From: AG1 sp035559775
Lineage (GTDB): Archaea > Thermoproteota > Thermoprotei_A > Sulfolobales > AG1
Assembly: GCA_035559775.1 (NCBI GenBank)
Contig: DATMAU010000023.1
Location: 1 to 64,000 of the forward strand
Length of the DNA: 64,000 nucleotides
Direction: 5' to 3'
Part shown: positions 1 through 8,350 of the stretch, one piece after another
Numbering within the stretch: the stretch's first letter is position 1
Layout of the letters: each line of letters opens with the position of its first letter
Notes under the pieces: model-generated
What the model was told of the DNA's origin: nothing
Seen by the model: only the letters and a program-made list of their open reading frames with translations
The model's database searches: none
Translations under genes and position numbers: made by a program

Positions 1-430
1 TTAGTCTTTCTGTGTAGCTGATTACGTTCTCTTTTTTGGATTCGTCGTCGTAGTATTTAACCTCGAGGGGTATTTTCCTACCGTATAGATTCACACCGCC
101 ATAAACCTCATTAACCCACTTAACAGCAGCCATTACACCCCAAAAGGTTCTTTTACCGGCATCAGCCTGGGCACCTGATAGCGGTATTGAAAGGCCAATA
201 ACAATCTTGCTAGGAAGCGTCATAGGCGGTGTAGGTGTTGACGTTGGTGTCGCTATCACGGTCTGTGTGACAATCCTTGTCACAGTAACTGTGCCGCCTA
301 CAGTAACTGTCTGTATTGCTGGTGCTTGGGCGCCTGGTCTCCCGGCATACATGCCGCCGAAGAATGCTGCTATGGCTACAACAATAACTATCACAGAGAA
401 AACGGCAATAATTCTAGACAAACCAACCAT
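1..430 (-). CDS. ABC transporter substrate-binding protein, LivK-like (C-terminus beyond window edge)
   Basis: Reading leftward from an ATG at 430, the frame stays open to position 1, giving about 143 residues of a protein truncated by the window edge. It has a short charged start, one hydrophobic segment (residues 5-25), then a Thr/Pro/Val-rich linker (about 35-75), as in membrane-anchored archaeal binding proteins. The mature part begins KIVIGLSIPLSGAQADAGKR followed by a WGVMAAVKWVNE segment, typical of the type I periplasmic fold of branched-chain amino acid or amide binding proteins (LivK family). It would capture a ligand outside the cell for an ABC importer. LivG/LivF homologues lie 42 kb away (42.7-44.2 kb); nothing shows they are partners. 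Family call fairly sure, ligand unknown. Confidence 0.8.
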   Translation of the reverse strand, partial: MVGLSRIIAVFSVIVIVVAIAAFFGGMYAGRPGAQAPAIQTVTVGGTVTVTRIVTQTVIATPTSTPTPPMTLPSKIVIGLSIPLSGAQADAGKRTFWGVMAAVKWVNEVYGGVNLYGRKIPLEVKYYDDESKKENVISYTERL

Positions 431-659
431 ACCCACACTATCACCATGTGTGTGTTCGAAAACAACCTTATATTTTTACATTGTATTATCTTTTATCTTT
501 ATTGATATTAATTCTATATCTAACCACCATATTAGTTATTAGTATATCTTCGCTATACTTAAAAATATTCTCTATATATAAAATCGCATTACTTCTCACA
601 TCAAATACGTGTCCAAAGTTCTAAGGAAGAGCGTGACGTTCTTAATCGAATAACCAGTC
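431..659. promoter_or_regulatory. AT-rich intergenic region upstream of the LivK-like gene
   Basis: About 230 bases of strongly AT-rich DNA separate the LivK-like gene from the next one. Several TATA-like runs around 545-590 could serve as its promoter, but none is clearly better than the others. No gene or RNA is recognisable. Confidence 0.3.
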
Positions 660-1055
660 TTATCTTATCTCAAAGCCCTCCCTTTTCATCTCCTCAATAG
701 CCTCTCTAGCAACCCTGAAGCCCTCAACCCCTGCAGGAGCTCCCGCATAGATCATAGCCTGTATCAGTGCTTCCTTTACCTCCTCTAGTGTACAGCCATT
801 TCTGAATGCCCCCTTTACATGTAACTTTAACTCGTTACTTCTTCCCATTGCTGCTAGCAGTGCTATGTTTATCAGACTCTTATACTTCCTCGGTATAGCT
901 TTTCCTGACCACACCACGCCCCATACATATTCATTCAATATGTCCTGAAGCTCCCTATCAAACTCGGTTGCACTCTTCATAGCATTTTCAACGTATTTCT
1001 CGCCTAGAACCTCCTTTCTAATTCTCAAACCAGTTTCGTATCTCTCAGAAACCAT
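660..1055 (-). CDS. Carboxymuconolactone decarboxylase family protein (AhpD-like fold)
   Basis: 131 residues, the usual single-domain size. The all-helical CMD core is clear: RKYKSLINIALLAAMGRSNELKLHVKGAFRNGCTLEEVKEALIQ with AMIYAGAPAGVEGF after it matches the PcaC-like pattern. The Cys-x-x-Cys of peroxidase-active AhpD is absent (only one Cys, in NGCTLEEV), so a peroxidase role is not supported. Bacterial relatives decarboxylate gamma-carboxymuconolactone, but there are no aromatic-degradation genes nearby, so the substrate is unknown. An AGGGTG ribosome binding site precedes the ATG. It stands alone. Confidence 0.8.
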   Translation of the reverse strand: MVSERYETGLRIRKEVLGEKYVENAMKSATEFDRELQDILNEYVWGVVWSGKAIPRKYKSLINIALLAAMGRSNELKLHVKGAFRNGCTLEEVKEALIQAMIYAGAPAGVEGFRVAREAIEEMKREGFEIR

Positions 1056-1845
1056 GGGCTACACCCTAGTGGTTTTCCCTATAACTATTAAATAAATAAT
1101 CCTGGCTTCCTAGGAGATCACTTTAGCTTTACATTCTACTAGACGTCCTTCAACGAGGATCCATATGTTATCTAGCGCTTCTAGTCTATCGGAGTTGGAG
1201 TCTATGTGTGACAGATCTATTAGATCTTATTTTTTGCGACAGAGACAGAATCACGGATAGCCAAGCTATCCAGTTCACATATACTGTCCTGGACAGTATA
1301 TGTGAATATGCAAAGCTATTAGAGATGGTGGATCAAGCGGAAGGCGAATAAAACTATGTTTAAGTAAATCCTTGTACCTTTCAGCTTGCTCTTTCCATGA
1401 CTCCTGATGCTCGCATTCCTCCAGTCTTTGGATTATATAGGGATCCTAATATTATTCGTCTGTAAGTGTTATGGCGGCTAGATAGGGATCCTATCCTATT
1501 TTGTGATATATAGCGATCCCCAGATACCATTCATAGAATACCGTGTATCTTCTATCTCTTTGAATCGTAATATAGTGAGTAGTTTCCAGGATTGTAGAAA
1601 GGGTTGTAATGTTATTAACGTTGGTAGCATGCCAGAATCTGCATAGCTATAAAGGCATTGAGAAGGGCTTGAACATTCTTCTTGGAGAAAAGTCAGAGCT
1701 TTGGCCCTACATCACGGTTCAGATGCCCTCTGTCGAGGGCCCCACACATCACCAAATTGTTTCTAGCCTGCTGGTTAATATGTGTGGATGCTAGATCTTT
1801 ATGGATATAAGCTCCTTAAGGCAGTATGTCTGAAGGGATAACAAT
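1056..1845. other. 790-base region without a convincing gene
   Basis: No convincing coding frame. It holds a 33-base palindrome (1274-1306, listed separately). The sequence GATAGGGATCCTAT at 1481-1494 resembles ATAGGGATCCTAA at 1437-1449. On the minus strand a short open stretch ending near 1302 reads like the tail of a protein (ESWKEQAERYKDLLKHSFIR) but has no start codon, so it may be a gene remnant. The 61-codon open frame at 1609-1794 has no ribosome binding site and unremarkable composition. Confidence 0.4.
1274..1306. repeat. 33-base palindrome (16-base arms, one-base centre)
   Basis: The arm TTCACATATACTGTCC at 1274-1289 is the exact reverse complement of 1291-1306, with a single T at the centre. 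It sits in gene-free DNA and overlaps the end of a possible gene remnant on the minus strand. It could be an operator, a cruciform or the relic of a mobile-element end. No T-run follows it, so it is not a typical terminator. Confidence 0.75.
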
Positions 1846-2331
1846 ATGGAAGAGAATAAACAAGAGGGCGGGGTAAATAGAGTGAGGGTTGCTATAGCGA
1901 CGCTTGATGGAGATACAATTGCCCATGGGCATTTCGCCCATAGCACCCACTTCATGATAGTAGATATAGTTAGTGGTAGTGTTAAGCCTGTAGAGTATAG
2001 AGAGAATCCTCTCGGCTATGTCCCTGACACGGATATGGAAACCCATGAGGAGCATAGTGGGGAGTATCCCTATCTTCATAGGTTCCATAGATATCACCAC
2101 CTCCATGGTATAGAGAAGTATAGAACTTTGAGAGAAGAGGTTCTAAGAGACGTTGGGCTGATAATAGCTGGTGGTGCGTGTAGAACGAGCATCGATTACT
2201 TCACATCAGAGGGTGTTAAGTTCATCTTCGTAGATCCTGGAGAACCTATAGGCGATGTAATAGACTTTGTATCGAGACTCGAGTTCGATAAGATACCTAA
2301 AATAGCTAGGCTCCAGAGGAGCAGTGAGTAG
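1846..2331 (+). CDS. NifX/NifB-type dinitrogenase iron-molybdenum cofactor-binding domain protein
   Basis: 161 residues. The domain starts RVAIATLDGDTIAHGHFAHSTHF, with the usual 'IA....G..I..HFG....F.I.D' layout, and ends in LIIAGGACRTSIDYFTSEGVKFI, the glycine-rich loop of the NifX/NafY/NifB C-terminal fold. Between them is a His-rich insert (HRFHRYHHLHG, residues about 79-89) that could bind metal. Family members bind metal-sulfur or molybdenum cofactors. No nitrogenase genes are present. A molybdenum-dependent hydroxylase gene follows 78 bases downstream on the same strand, so a metal-handling role for that enzyme is conceivable but not shown. Confidence 0.8.
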   Translation: MEENKQEGGVNRVRVAIATLDGDTIAHGHFAHSTHFMIVDIVSGSVKPVEYRENPLGYVPDTDMETHEEHSGEYPYLHRFHRYHHLHGIEKYRTLREEVLRDVGLIIAGGACRTSIDYFTSEGVKFIFVDPGEPIGDVIDFVSRLEFDKIPKIARLQRSSE

Positions 2332-2408
2332 TTCAAGAGATCCATTGGATAATCTATCTTTTTAGATATAGAATATATATTAGAAACATTATCATTACAG
2401 GCTGGTGG

Positions 2409-4550
2409 TTGATAATAAGATATGTTGGTAAGCCCCTAAAGACCTTCGAGGCTGGCAGATTCATCAGGGGAGCCGGGATCTATGTCGATGATATAAAGAT
2501 CCCGGGTGCTCTCTATCTTAAGATCATTAGATCGCCGTACCCCAGGGCCTTGGTAAGGGGTATAGAGCTTGGATCCCTCAAGCCTATCCTGATACTCACA
2601 TGGAGAGATATTGATGAGAACCTCAAGGTGAGGGTTGATCCGGAGATCTCTGGGATCGCTAAAATAGTCCCCATGCCACTCCTGGCTAGAGATAAGGTTA
2701 ATTTTGTTGGCCAACCCGTAGCAGCTATAGTAGCCCATGACCCCTACGAGGCTGAGGATATTGCAGAACAAGTCTACGTAAACTACGAGCCCCTCGACTC
2801 TGTTGCAGACCCTGAAGAGGCTATCAAGCCAGAAGCGCCACAGATCCACGATGGGGTTGAGAGAAACACGTGCTTCGAGAAGAGGTTTGTTGGAGGAGAT
2901 CTGGGAGTGTTTAGAGAAGCTGATAGAGAGGTTGAGGTGGAGATAGATACCGAGAGGATCGTTGCCAACCCCATGGAGACCAAGGGAGCACTAGCTATAT
3001 ACGAATCTGGAAGGCTAACCATATATGCAACAACACAGAACCCATATAGAGTGAGGGAGGAGCTCAGCAATATACTCAAAATCCCTATAAACAGTATAAG
3101 AGTAATATCGCCCGACGTTGGAGGAGGTTTTGGTGTTAAGGTTCCCCTACATGCTGAGTATGTGCTTACAGCATATGCTTCAATGATACTTAAGAAGCCT
3201 GTCAAGTGGATCGAGACTCGGAGGGAGCATCTACTAGCCCCCTACCAGGGGAGAGGTGTGAGAGCCAGGATCAAGGGGTATTTTAGGAGAGATGGGAAGA
3301 TACTCGGGATCTCTGGAAAAGTGATAGTGGATCTAGGTGCTTATAACTTCTCCATAAACCAGAATATAGCTGTCAACATAGTTAGGTGGATAACAGGCCC
3401 CTATGATGTGAATGCTGTAGATATAGATCTGCTCGCCGTCTTTACAAACAAGACACCATTCAACGCATACAGAGGTGCTGGAAGACCTGAGGCTGCACTG
3501 ATCTGTGAGAGGGTTATGGATGCTGCTGCAGACGAGCTCGGGATCGATAGGGGCGAGATAAGAATGATCAATATATTGAGGGGCTATGGAGAGTATAAAA
3601 ACCCACTTGGAGTGGCAATAGATGTTGCCAATTATCTCGAGACATATATGAAAGCCCACGGGGAATATGAGAGACTGAAGAGAGACATAGCCAAAATATG
3701 CCCAGAAGGGATGCTATGCGGTGCCGGGATCTCCAACTATATAGAGTTTAACAGAGCCTCACCTGGAGAGAAGGCTAAGATAAGGATCAAGAACAAAAAC
3801 ATCGAGATAGCCGTAGGAACACACTCACACGGACAGGGCCATGCTACAACATTCGCCCAGCTAGCCGCAGACGAGCTCGGGCTACCGATAGAGAGGATAA
3901 GAATAATATACGGCGATACCGAGGAGCTGGAATGGGGTGAGGGAACCTCAGGAAGTAGGAGTATGGTGGCTGGAGGAGCTGCTGTTGTTAAGGCCTGCAG
4001 AGCCTTTCTCGAGAAGATCTCTAGCATTGGTTACAGCATTGAAGAGGCTCTGGAGAAGCTGGATGGTATCGAGATCGAGGCCTTTGCTGAGGGCTATAAT
4101 ATATTCTCATACGGCTCCCACGTAGCGGCTGTTGCAATAGATCCTGAGACGGGGCGTATAAAGGTTATTAGATACATAGCCATCGACGATGTTGGTAGAG
4201 CTATAAACCCCGCCATAATAGAAGGCCAGATAGTTGGTGGCGTGATCCAGGGGGCTGGGCAGGCTCTCTGGGAGGCTGCTAGATATGATGAGAAGGGCTA
4301 CCCACTCTTTACAACAATACTTGATACAGGAGTCCCATCTGCTCTAGAGGCTTTTAACATCGAATCAATATTTGTCGAAAACCCCTCAAGATATCCACAC
4401 GGGGCTAGAGGGATCGGGGAGGCTGGGGCTATAGGGGCGCCGCCAGCAATAATATCAGCTATAGAGAATGCTCTAGCAAGGGTCAAGAGGATCAGGATTA
4501 AAAGGCTGCCAGTAACGCCTGAGACTATAGTGAACATACTATCCAGATAA
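2409..4550 (+). CDS. Molybdopterin-binding hydroxylase large subunit (xanthine dehydrogenase/CoxL family)
   Basis: 713 residues, close to family length. It has the N-terminal a/b hammerhead domain (GRFIRGAGIYVDDIKIPGAL, about residues 17-36), then the molybdenum-cofactor domains with GGGFGVK (238-244), AYRGAGR (353-359) and GIGEAGA near the C-terminus, whose Glu (about 671) is the catalytic base in the family. AYRGAGR rather than AYRCSFR excludes true form-I CO dehydrogenase and points to an aldehyde or other carbonyl/heterocycle hydroxylase. The start is TTG with a GGTGG ribosome binding site just upstream. The FAD and [2Fe-2S] subunits are not adjacent on either side, which is unusual. Substrate unknown. 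Confidence 0.88.
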   Translation: MIIRYVGKPLKTFEAGRFIRGAGIYVDDIKIPGALYLKIIRSPYPRALVRGIELGSLKPILILTWRDIDENLKVRVDPEISGIAKIVPMPLLARDKVNFVGQPVAAIVAHDPYEAEDIAEQVYVNYEPLDSVADPEEAIKPEAPQIHDGVERNTCFEKRFVGGDLGVFREADREVEVEIDTERIVANPMETKGALAIYESGRLTIYATTQNPYRVREELSNILKIPINSIRVISPDVGGGFGVKVPLHAEYVLTAYASMILKKPVKWIETRREHLLAPYQGRGVRARIKGYFRRDGKILGISGKVIVDLGAYNFSINQNIAVNIVRWITGPYDVNAVDIDLLAVFTNKTPFNAYRGAGRPEAALICERVMDAAADELGIDRGEIRMINILRGYGEYKNPLGVAIDVANYLETYMKAHGEYERLKRDIAKICPEGMLCGAGISNYIEFNRASPGEKAKIRIKNKNIEIAVGTHSHGQGHATTFAQLAADELGLPIERIRIIYGDTEELEWGEGTSGSRSMVAGGAAVVKACRAFLEKISSIGYSIEEALEKLDGIEIEAFAEGYNIFSYGSHVAAVAIDPETGRIKVIRYIAIDDVGRAINPAIIEGQIVGGVIQGAGQALWEAARYDEKGYPLFTTILDTGVPSALEAFNIESIFVENPSRYPHGARGIGEAGAIGAPPAIISAIENALARVKRIRIKRLPVTPETIVNILSR

Positions 4551-4825
4551 GTGAATCTAATGCTACTCTTCTCCGGATGTTCCGCATCTTTTAAATCCAA
4601 GGGCTTTCCCTTACTACAAGATCTTTTGCCCTGTGGATCCATGTTCACTATTAGCCCAATGGGGTAGGTCTCCATCCACTGAAAGATCATTCTAGAGATG
4701 GTTAGGAGCAATGCCTCTGCAACCAAGAATCATTGTGAAACTATGAAACTAATCTACAGCCAGACCATATGATCTAGACAACAATCTGCACACCAGAATA
4801 TTGGCAAGGAAACAGCCCAGATGCT

Positions 4826-5299
4826 CTATACTTTCTTATATGTTCTCATGTGATATACTAGAGGCTCGGCATCGTTAAGGATCTCTGCACTGACCACCTC
4901 ACCCACGAAGAGTGTGTGGTCTGCTATATCGATCTCGCTGACTACCCTGGCCTCTATATATGCTAGGGAATTGCTAATTACAGGGAGCCCTAGAACCCTG
5001 GATCTGAACCAATGGAGATCTATAAACCTCTTCCCAGGCGGGTCTAGCGAGAATCTCTTAGCAATCCAATCCTGATCGTGTTTCAATATATTCACAGCAT
5101 ATGATCTCGTAGACCTTATAGCCCTATACCCTGTAGATCCTGTTGTTATGAAAACCCCTATGGTTGGAGGCTTTATAGAGATCGAGGTAAAAGAGTTCAC
5201 AGTAAGCCCGCTAGGGGTTCCATCGAGATAGGATGTAACCACCGTAACCCCTGTAGGGTATCTTCTCATAACGTCTCTAAATATATCCGCTAGCTCCAT
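4826..5299 (-). CDS. Flavin reductase-like FMN-binding protein
   Basis: 157 residues, full length for the family. The N-terminal YPTGVTVVTSYLDGTPSGLT and NSFTSISIKPPTIGVFIT segments are characteristic of NAD(P)H:flavin reductases of the HpaC/DIM6 family; the C-terminal HTLFVGEVVSAEI strand is also typical. It would bind FMN and either reduce free flavin or use bound FMN to reduce a partner. It converges with the hydroxylase gene across about 275 bases of non-coding DNA; no partner oxygenase is visible. A second, distantly related flavin reductase-fold protein lies at 14470-15027. Confidence 0.82.
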   Translation of the reverse strand: MELADIFRDVMRRYPTGVTVVTSYLDGTPSGLTVNSFTSISIKPPTIGVFITTGSTGYRAIRSTRSYAVNILKHDQDWIAKRFSLDPPGKRFIDLHWFRSRVLGLPVISNSLAYIEARVVSEIDIADHTLFVGEVVSAEILNDAEPLVYHMRTYKKV

Positions 5300-5457
5300 C
5301 GAGACCCACAGGTATATATGAGGTAATATGACTAATAACAGTATGATTAAACGTATTCAGGATCTATAATAGCGCTGAACCTTTCCGTATCCCATAATAT
5401 AAATTACAGCACAAGTAAGAATTTAAGTTACAGAATTACATGTAATATGGTGGTGGT

Positions 5458-6171
5458 ATGAGTAGCGGTGATGTTGATGATATAAAGAAGGAGATAGATG
5501 AGGCCTTTAGAAGGATAGAGGAAAGAATAGAGGAGCTTGAGAGAAAAATAGAGACTCACGACCCATTTCTAACTGCTAGAGGCGCCATGAGGGATCTGAG
5601 ACATATACTTAGAGATCTAAGACACGTATTACACGATATAACCGACAGGATCGAGGATCTTAGGGATAGGGGGAAAGGTGAAGAGTTTGAGAAAACCATA
5701 AGAGATCTTGAGAACTATGTCGAGAAGAAGATCTATGATATGAGGGATAGGCTTAGGGAGCTGACAGATAGGATAAGATCTAGATATGGTGTGGGGAAGA
5801 GCATGGGAAGGATGATAGGAATATCTATGCTCCCCCTAAGAATAGCTGAGGATATAGGCAGAACAGTATCAAGAGCTCTTGAAGAGAGTATAGAGGCGAT
5901 CGAACAGGCTGTGGGGAAAGCATCAACAACAGTTCTCTCTGTAAGGATAAGGGACGATGATCTCAAGGTGATAGACAGCCTAGTGGACAGCGGTGTTTTT
6001 AGGAGCAGAAGCGAGGCTGTTGCATTCTTCACACACAAGGGTATTGAGTGTAGCAAGGACTGGATAGAGAGAACCAAGGATAAGATTGAGAAGATAAAAC
6101 AACTCCAAGACGAGATCAGGCTAGAGATAGAGGGGAAAAAGCGGGAGGAGCAGAAAAGCGATAAAGAGTAG
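5458..6171 (+). CDS. Coiled-coil protein with C-terminal ribbon-helix-helix-like domain
   Basis: 237 residues. Residues 1-115 are almost entirely charged heptads (Glu/Lys/Arg/Asp with Ile/Leu), predicting a long coiled coil. Residues about 160-195, VLSVRIRDDDLKVIDSLVDS followed by GVFRSRSEAVAFFTHKGI, have the strand-helix-helix pattern of CopG/Arc-type DNA-binding proteins. The C-terminus returns to charged helix. A GGTGGTGG ribosome binding site precedes the ATG. A DNA-associated role, such as chromatin or transcription, is inferred from the domain only. A terminator-like hairpin follows at 6200-6217. Confidence 0.65.
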   Translation: MSSGDVDDIKKEIDEAFRRIEERIEELERKIETHDPFLTARGAMRDLRHILRDLRHVLHDITDRIEDLRDRGKGEEFEKTIRDLENYVEKKIYDMRDRLRELTDRIRSRYGVGKSMGRMIGISMLPLRIAEDIGRTVSRALEESIEAIEQAVGKASTTVLSVRIRDDDLKVIDSLVDSGVFRSRSEAVAFFTHKGIECSKDWIERTKDKIEKIKQLQDEIRLEIEGKKREEQKSDKE

Positions 6172-6199
6172 AGGATTAGGCAGGAAAAGCGTTTCTCAC

Positions 6200-6220
6200 A
6201 AACACGGATCCGTGTTTTTC
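6200..6220 (+). terminator. Hairpin plus T-run after the RHH protein gene
   Basis: AAACACGGATCCGTGTTT (6200-6217) is a perfect 18-base palindrome; as RNA it folds as a 7-bp stem with a GATC loop, followed directly by more Ts. It lies 29 bases past the stop codon at 6171. Placement and shape fit a transcription terminator, although in archaea T-runs alone can suffice. Confidence 0.5.
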
Positions 6221-6366
6221 TAAATATTCCAGCACCATAGGGCTTTATCTATCGCTAAGTATCTATAGACCCTACCATCTAGACAACCCGCTACACTACA
6301 GATCATAATAGGTTTAAAGGCTTTTCACACAATTCACGCTGCTTACTTCAATACATTTAAAAGCTG

Positions 6367-6431
6367 TCGATGTATTTAAATTCTTCTATATACAGGTAGT
6401 GTCCTGTATATTGTCTTTTTAAATACATCGA
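6367..6431. repeat. Long imperfect inverted repeat spanning the 3' end of carA
   Basis: TCGATGTATTTAAA (6367-6380) is exactly repeated in inverse at 6418-6431. Inside it, ATATACAGG (6388-6396) pairs with CCTGTATAT (6403-6411) around a six-base loop. Together they make an extended two-part hairpin of about 65 bases. The last codons and stop of carA (stop at 6376-6378) lie inside it, so the repeat also encodes the protein's C-terminal tail. It could act as a terminator, an mRNA 3' stabiliser or a mobile-element scar. Confidence 0.7.
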
Positions 6432-7515
6432 AAACCCATGAAAGATCTCGAGGGCCTGGTCCAGCCTCTGGGTGGAACTGAACACCCATTATGGGCTTGG
6501 CCTCGTGCTTAACGCCCTCGAGGGTTTCGTCATCTATATTTATAAACCATGGTCTTAGCCCTGTTTCTCTCAGGCTCTCTATGCTCACCACATAGCCGTG
6601 GTTCTGTGTGCTGATATAGCCTAAACCGGTCTCGAGATCCCTGACAGGCTTATTAGCACCCCTATGACCGTATCTGAGTTTATACACATCACCACCCAGG
6701 GCTAGTGATAAGAGCTGATGCCCCAGACATACCCCGAGGATGGGGATATTGTACTCAATAAGCTCCCTGACATTCTCTATAACCTCTGTGAGGATGGAGG
6801 GGTTTCCAGGACCATTGCTTATTACTATACCAACAGCATTATCAATAACTGCAGAGGGCTCTGTGTAGCATGGGTATCTAATAACTCTGAAGCCTCTCGA
6901 AAGGATCTCCCTCAGTATCCCGTGCTTAATGCCACAGTCTATGATAGATATTACTGGTCCGCCGACACCGTGCTCTATAGGCTCTCTCGGGGATACTTGA
7001 TAGGCAAGTGGCAGATCATCGTAACCCTGGCTCTCCACCATGGCTTTCCAGAGCTCCTCAACATCAGGTTCCCCATCCTCATGGCTCCAGACACTTATAA
7101 CGCCCTTCATAGTACCGTGTTCCCTCAGCTTTCTAACTATACTTCTCGTATCAACTCTAGATAATCCAGGCACGTGGTTTTTCTCAAGCCAGCTATGGAG
7201 GGATCCTTCTGAAGACCAGTGGCTTGGCTCGGTTTCTTCGAAAACGACGAGACCCTCTATCTGTGGCTTCTCTGACTCCATTTGGAGATGCACGCCATCA
7301 GAACCGGGTGAGGATAGCTTCATACCTGTGAACCCATAGTTACCTATCAGCGGGTGTGTTAGAACCAGTATCTGGCCCTTATAGCTGGGATCTGTTATTG
7401 ATTCAGGATAGCCAACCATAGAGGTTGTAAAGACAACTTCGCCTACCCTAGTTCCCTTCGATCCAAAACCACATCCCCTGTATATGGATCCGTCCTCTAG
7501 CATGAGAAGACCCAT
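6376..7515 (-). CDS. carA: Carbamoyl-phosphate synthase small subunit (glutaminase)
   Basis: 379 residues, the normal length. The N-terminal CarA-specific domain (LEDGSIYRGCGFGSKGTRVG, then TTSMVGYPESITDPSYKGQI) is followed by a class I glutamine amidotransferase domain with the nucleophile Cys in GVCLGHQL and the His/Glu pair in GVQFHPEAGPGP. It hydrolyses glutamine and passes ammonia to CarB to make carbamoyl phosphate for pyrimidines and arginine. CarB is not in the window. The rest of the pyrimidine pathway lies 23 kb away at 30.2-35.9 kb. The last codons run through a long inverted repeat. Confidence 0.95.
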   Translation of the reverse strand: MGLLMLEDGSIYRGCGFGSKGTRVGEVVFTTSMVGYPESITDPSYKGQILVLTHPLIGNYGFTGMKLSSPGSDGVHLQMESEKPQIEGLVVFEETEPSHWSSEGSLHSWLEKNHVPGLSRVDTRSIVRKLREHGTMKGVISVWSHEDGEPDVEELWKAMVESQGYDDLPLAYQVSPREPIEHGVGGPVISIIDCGIKHGILREILSRGFRVIRYPCYTEPSAVIDNAVGIVISNGPGNPSILTEVIENVRELIEYNIPILGVCLGHQLLSLALGGDVYKLRYGHRGANKPVRDLETGLGYISTQNHGYVVSIESLRETGLRPWFINIDDETLEGVKHEAKPIMGVQFHPEAGPGPRDLSWVFDVFKKTIYRTLPVYRRI

Positions 7516-7713
7516 TAAACCCCTCTTACAAACGCCCCTTCTTCCACTCTCTAATATAGCCCGCTCTGCTATATGCTATGGGCGACTATAAGCATTTAGC
7601 CACAGAATCTTTACCATGGCCCCCAAGATCAGTATTACTATATAAATAATCCATAGATCTCGTCCAAGATCGTTAAAAACAATCATAAATAGTTGGGTAT
7701 TATTTAGCAAGAA

Positions 7714-7974
7714 TCACCCTTTATCTCTAGATCTTCTAACAGCATGTTTAGAGGAGCTTCCAGCCGGCCGGGAAGAACTTGAAACACTAGGAGCCTTAGA
7801 GCTGGACGGAGTGGCAGGCTTAGCCCACGGACTCCATGCCGGGTTAGGGCATATAGATCTTTCCCTACACGCTATGCAGCTAGCATAGCATATGCTATCC
7901 AGTGGGTGTAAATAGCAGGGCTTCACTATATTATAAACACCACACCAATCACATCTCTGCCAGTATATAGTCAT
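7714..7974 (-). CDS. Small Cys-rich protein with Ser/Pro-rich tail, unknown
   Basis: 86 residues, not recognised. The first 45 contain CDWC, PCYLH, CYASCIAC and SIC, six to eight Cys with a His, suggesting a small zinc or metal-binding fold. Residues 50-86 are low-complexity Ser/Pro/Ala/Lys ending in a basic stretch. The ATG lies upstream of, and diverges from, a tRNA-Ala gene 50 bases away. Because the Cys spacing looks deliberate it is probably real, but no function can be given. Confidence 0.5.
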   Translation of the reverse strand: MTIYWQRCDWCGVYNIVKPCYLHPLDSICYASCIACRERSICPNPAWSPWAKPATPSSSKAPSVSSSSRPAGSSSKHAVRRSRDKG

Positions 7975-7985
7975 CCAGGGCCAGC

Positions 7986-8003
7986 CCTTTAAAGATTAAA
8001 AAG
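7986..8003 (+). promoter_or_regulatory. TATA-box region of tRNA-Ala(UGC)
   Basis: The A/T-rich run TTTAAAGATTAAAAAG (about 7988-8003) is centred roughly 30 bases before the tRNA 5' end, the expected place for an archaeal TATA box. The purine-rich run just after it does not alter the call. Confidence 0.5.
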
Positions 8004-8024
8004 AGCAGAGGAATATATGTTAAT

Positions 8025-8098
8025 GGGCCGGTAGCTCAGCCTGGAAGAGCGCTCGGTTTGCACCCGAGAGGACCCGGGTTCAAATCCCGGCCGGTCCA
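8025..8098 (+). tRNA. tRNA-Ala (anticodon UGC)
   Basis: The 74-base cloverleaf is complete: 7-bp acceptor stem (GGGCCGG with CCGGTCC, one G-U), D arm GCTC...GAGC, anticodon stem CTCGG/CCGAG with loop TTTGCAC (anticodon TGC), T arm CCGGG/CCCGG around TTCAAAT, and discriminator A. CCA is not encoded and there is no intron. It matches the second tRNA-Ala at 59366-59439 nearly base for base outside the anticodon arm. Confidence 0.97.
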
Positions 8099-8350
8099 CT
8101 CTCTTTAACATACCGCGTCCACAGTCACGTTTAGCCTTAGCTATCATAGCTATTAATTAGTAGGAAAAACCTCTACGAATAAATAATACCAAATAGGATA
8201 GTCCAGATTGTAGTCGTCGATGAAACCCTAACAAGTCCACAGGCGGTGAGCAGATTTTGAATAGATGCCTACGAACGAACAAAATACACGAGATACCTTA
8301 AACTTTGGGCATGGATTGTCGTATACAATAAAGGCTTTATCGCTGTTCTA

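Noticed and set aside
207..542. 111-codon open frame on the plus strand
   Set aside because: It is the shadow of the LivK-like gene, which has the signal segment and family motifs on the minus strand.
1609..1794. 61-codon open frame
   Set aside because: No start signal and no protein-like pattern; chance length for this composition.
2409..4550. Form-I CO dehydrogenase large subunit
   Set aside because: The active-site loop reads AYRGAGR, without the Cys of AYRCSFR, and the medium and small subunits are absent.
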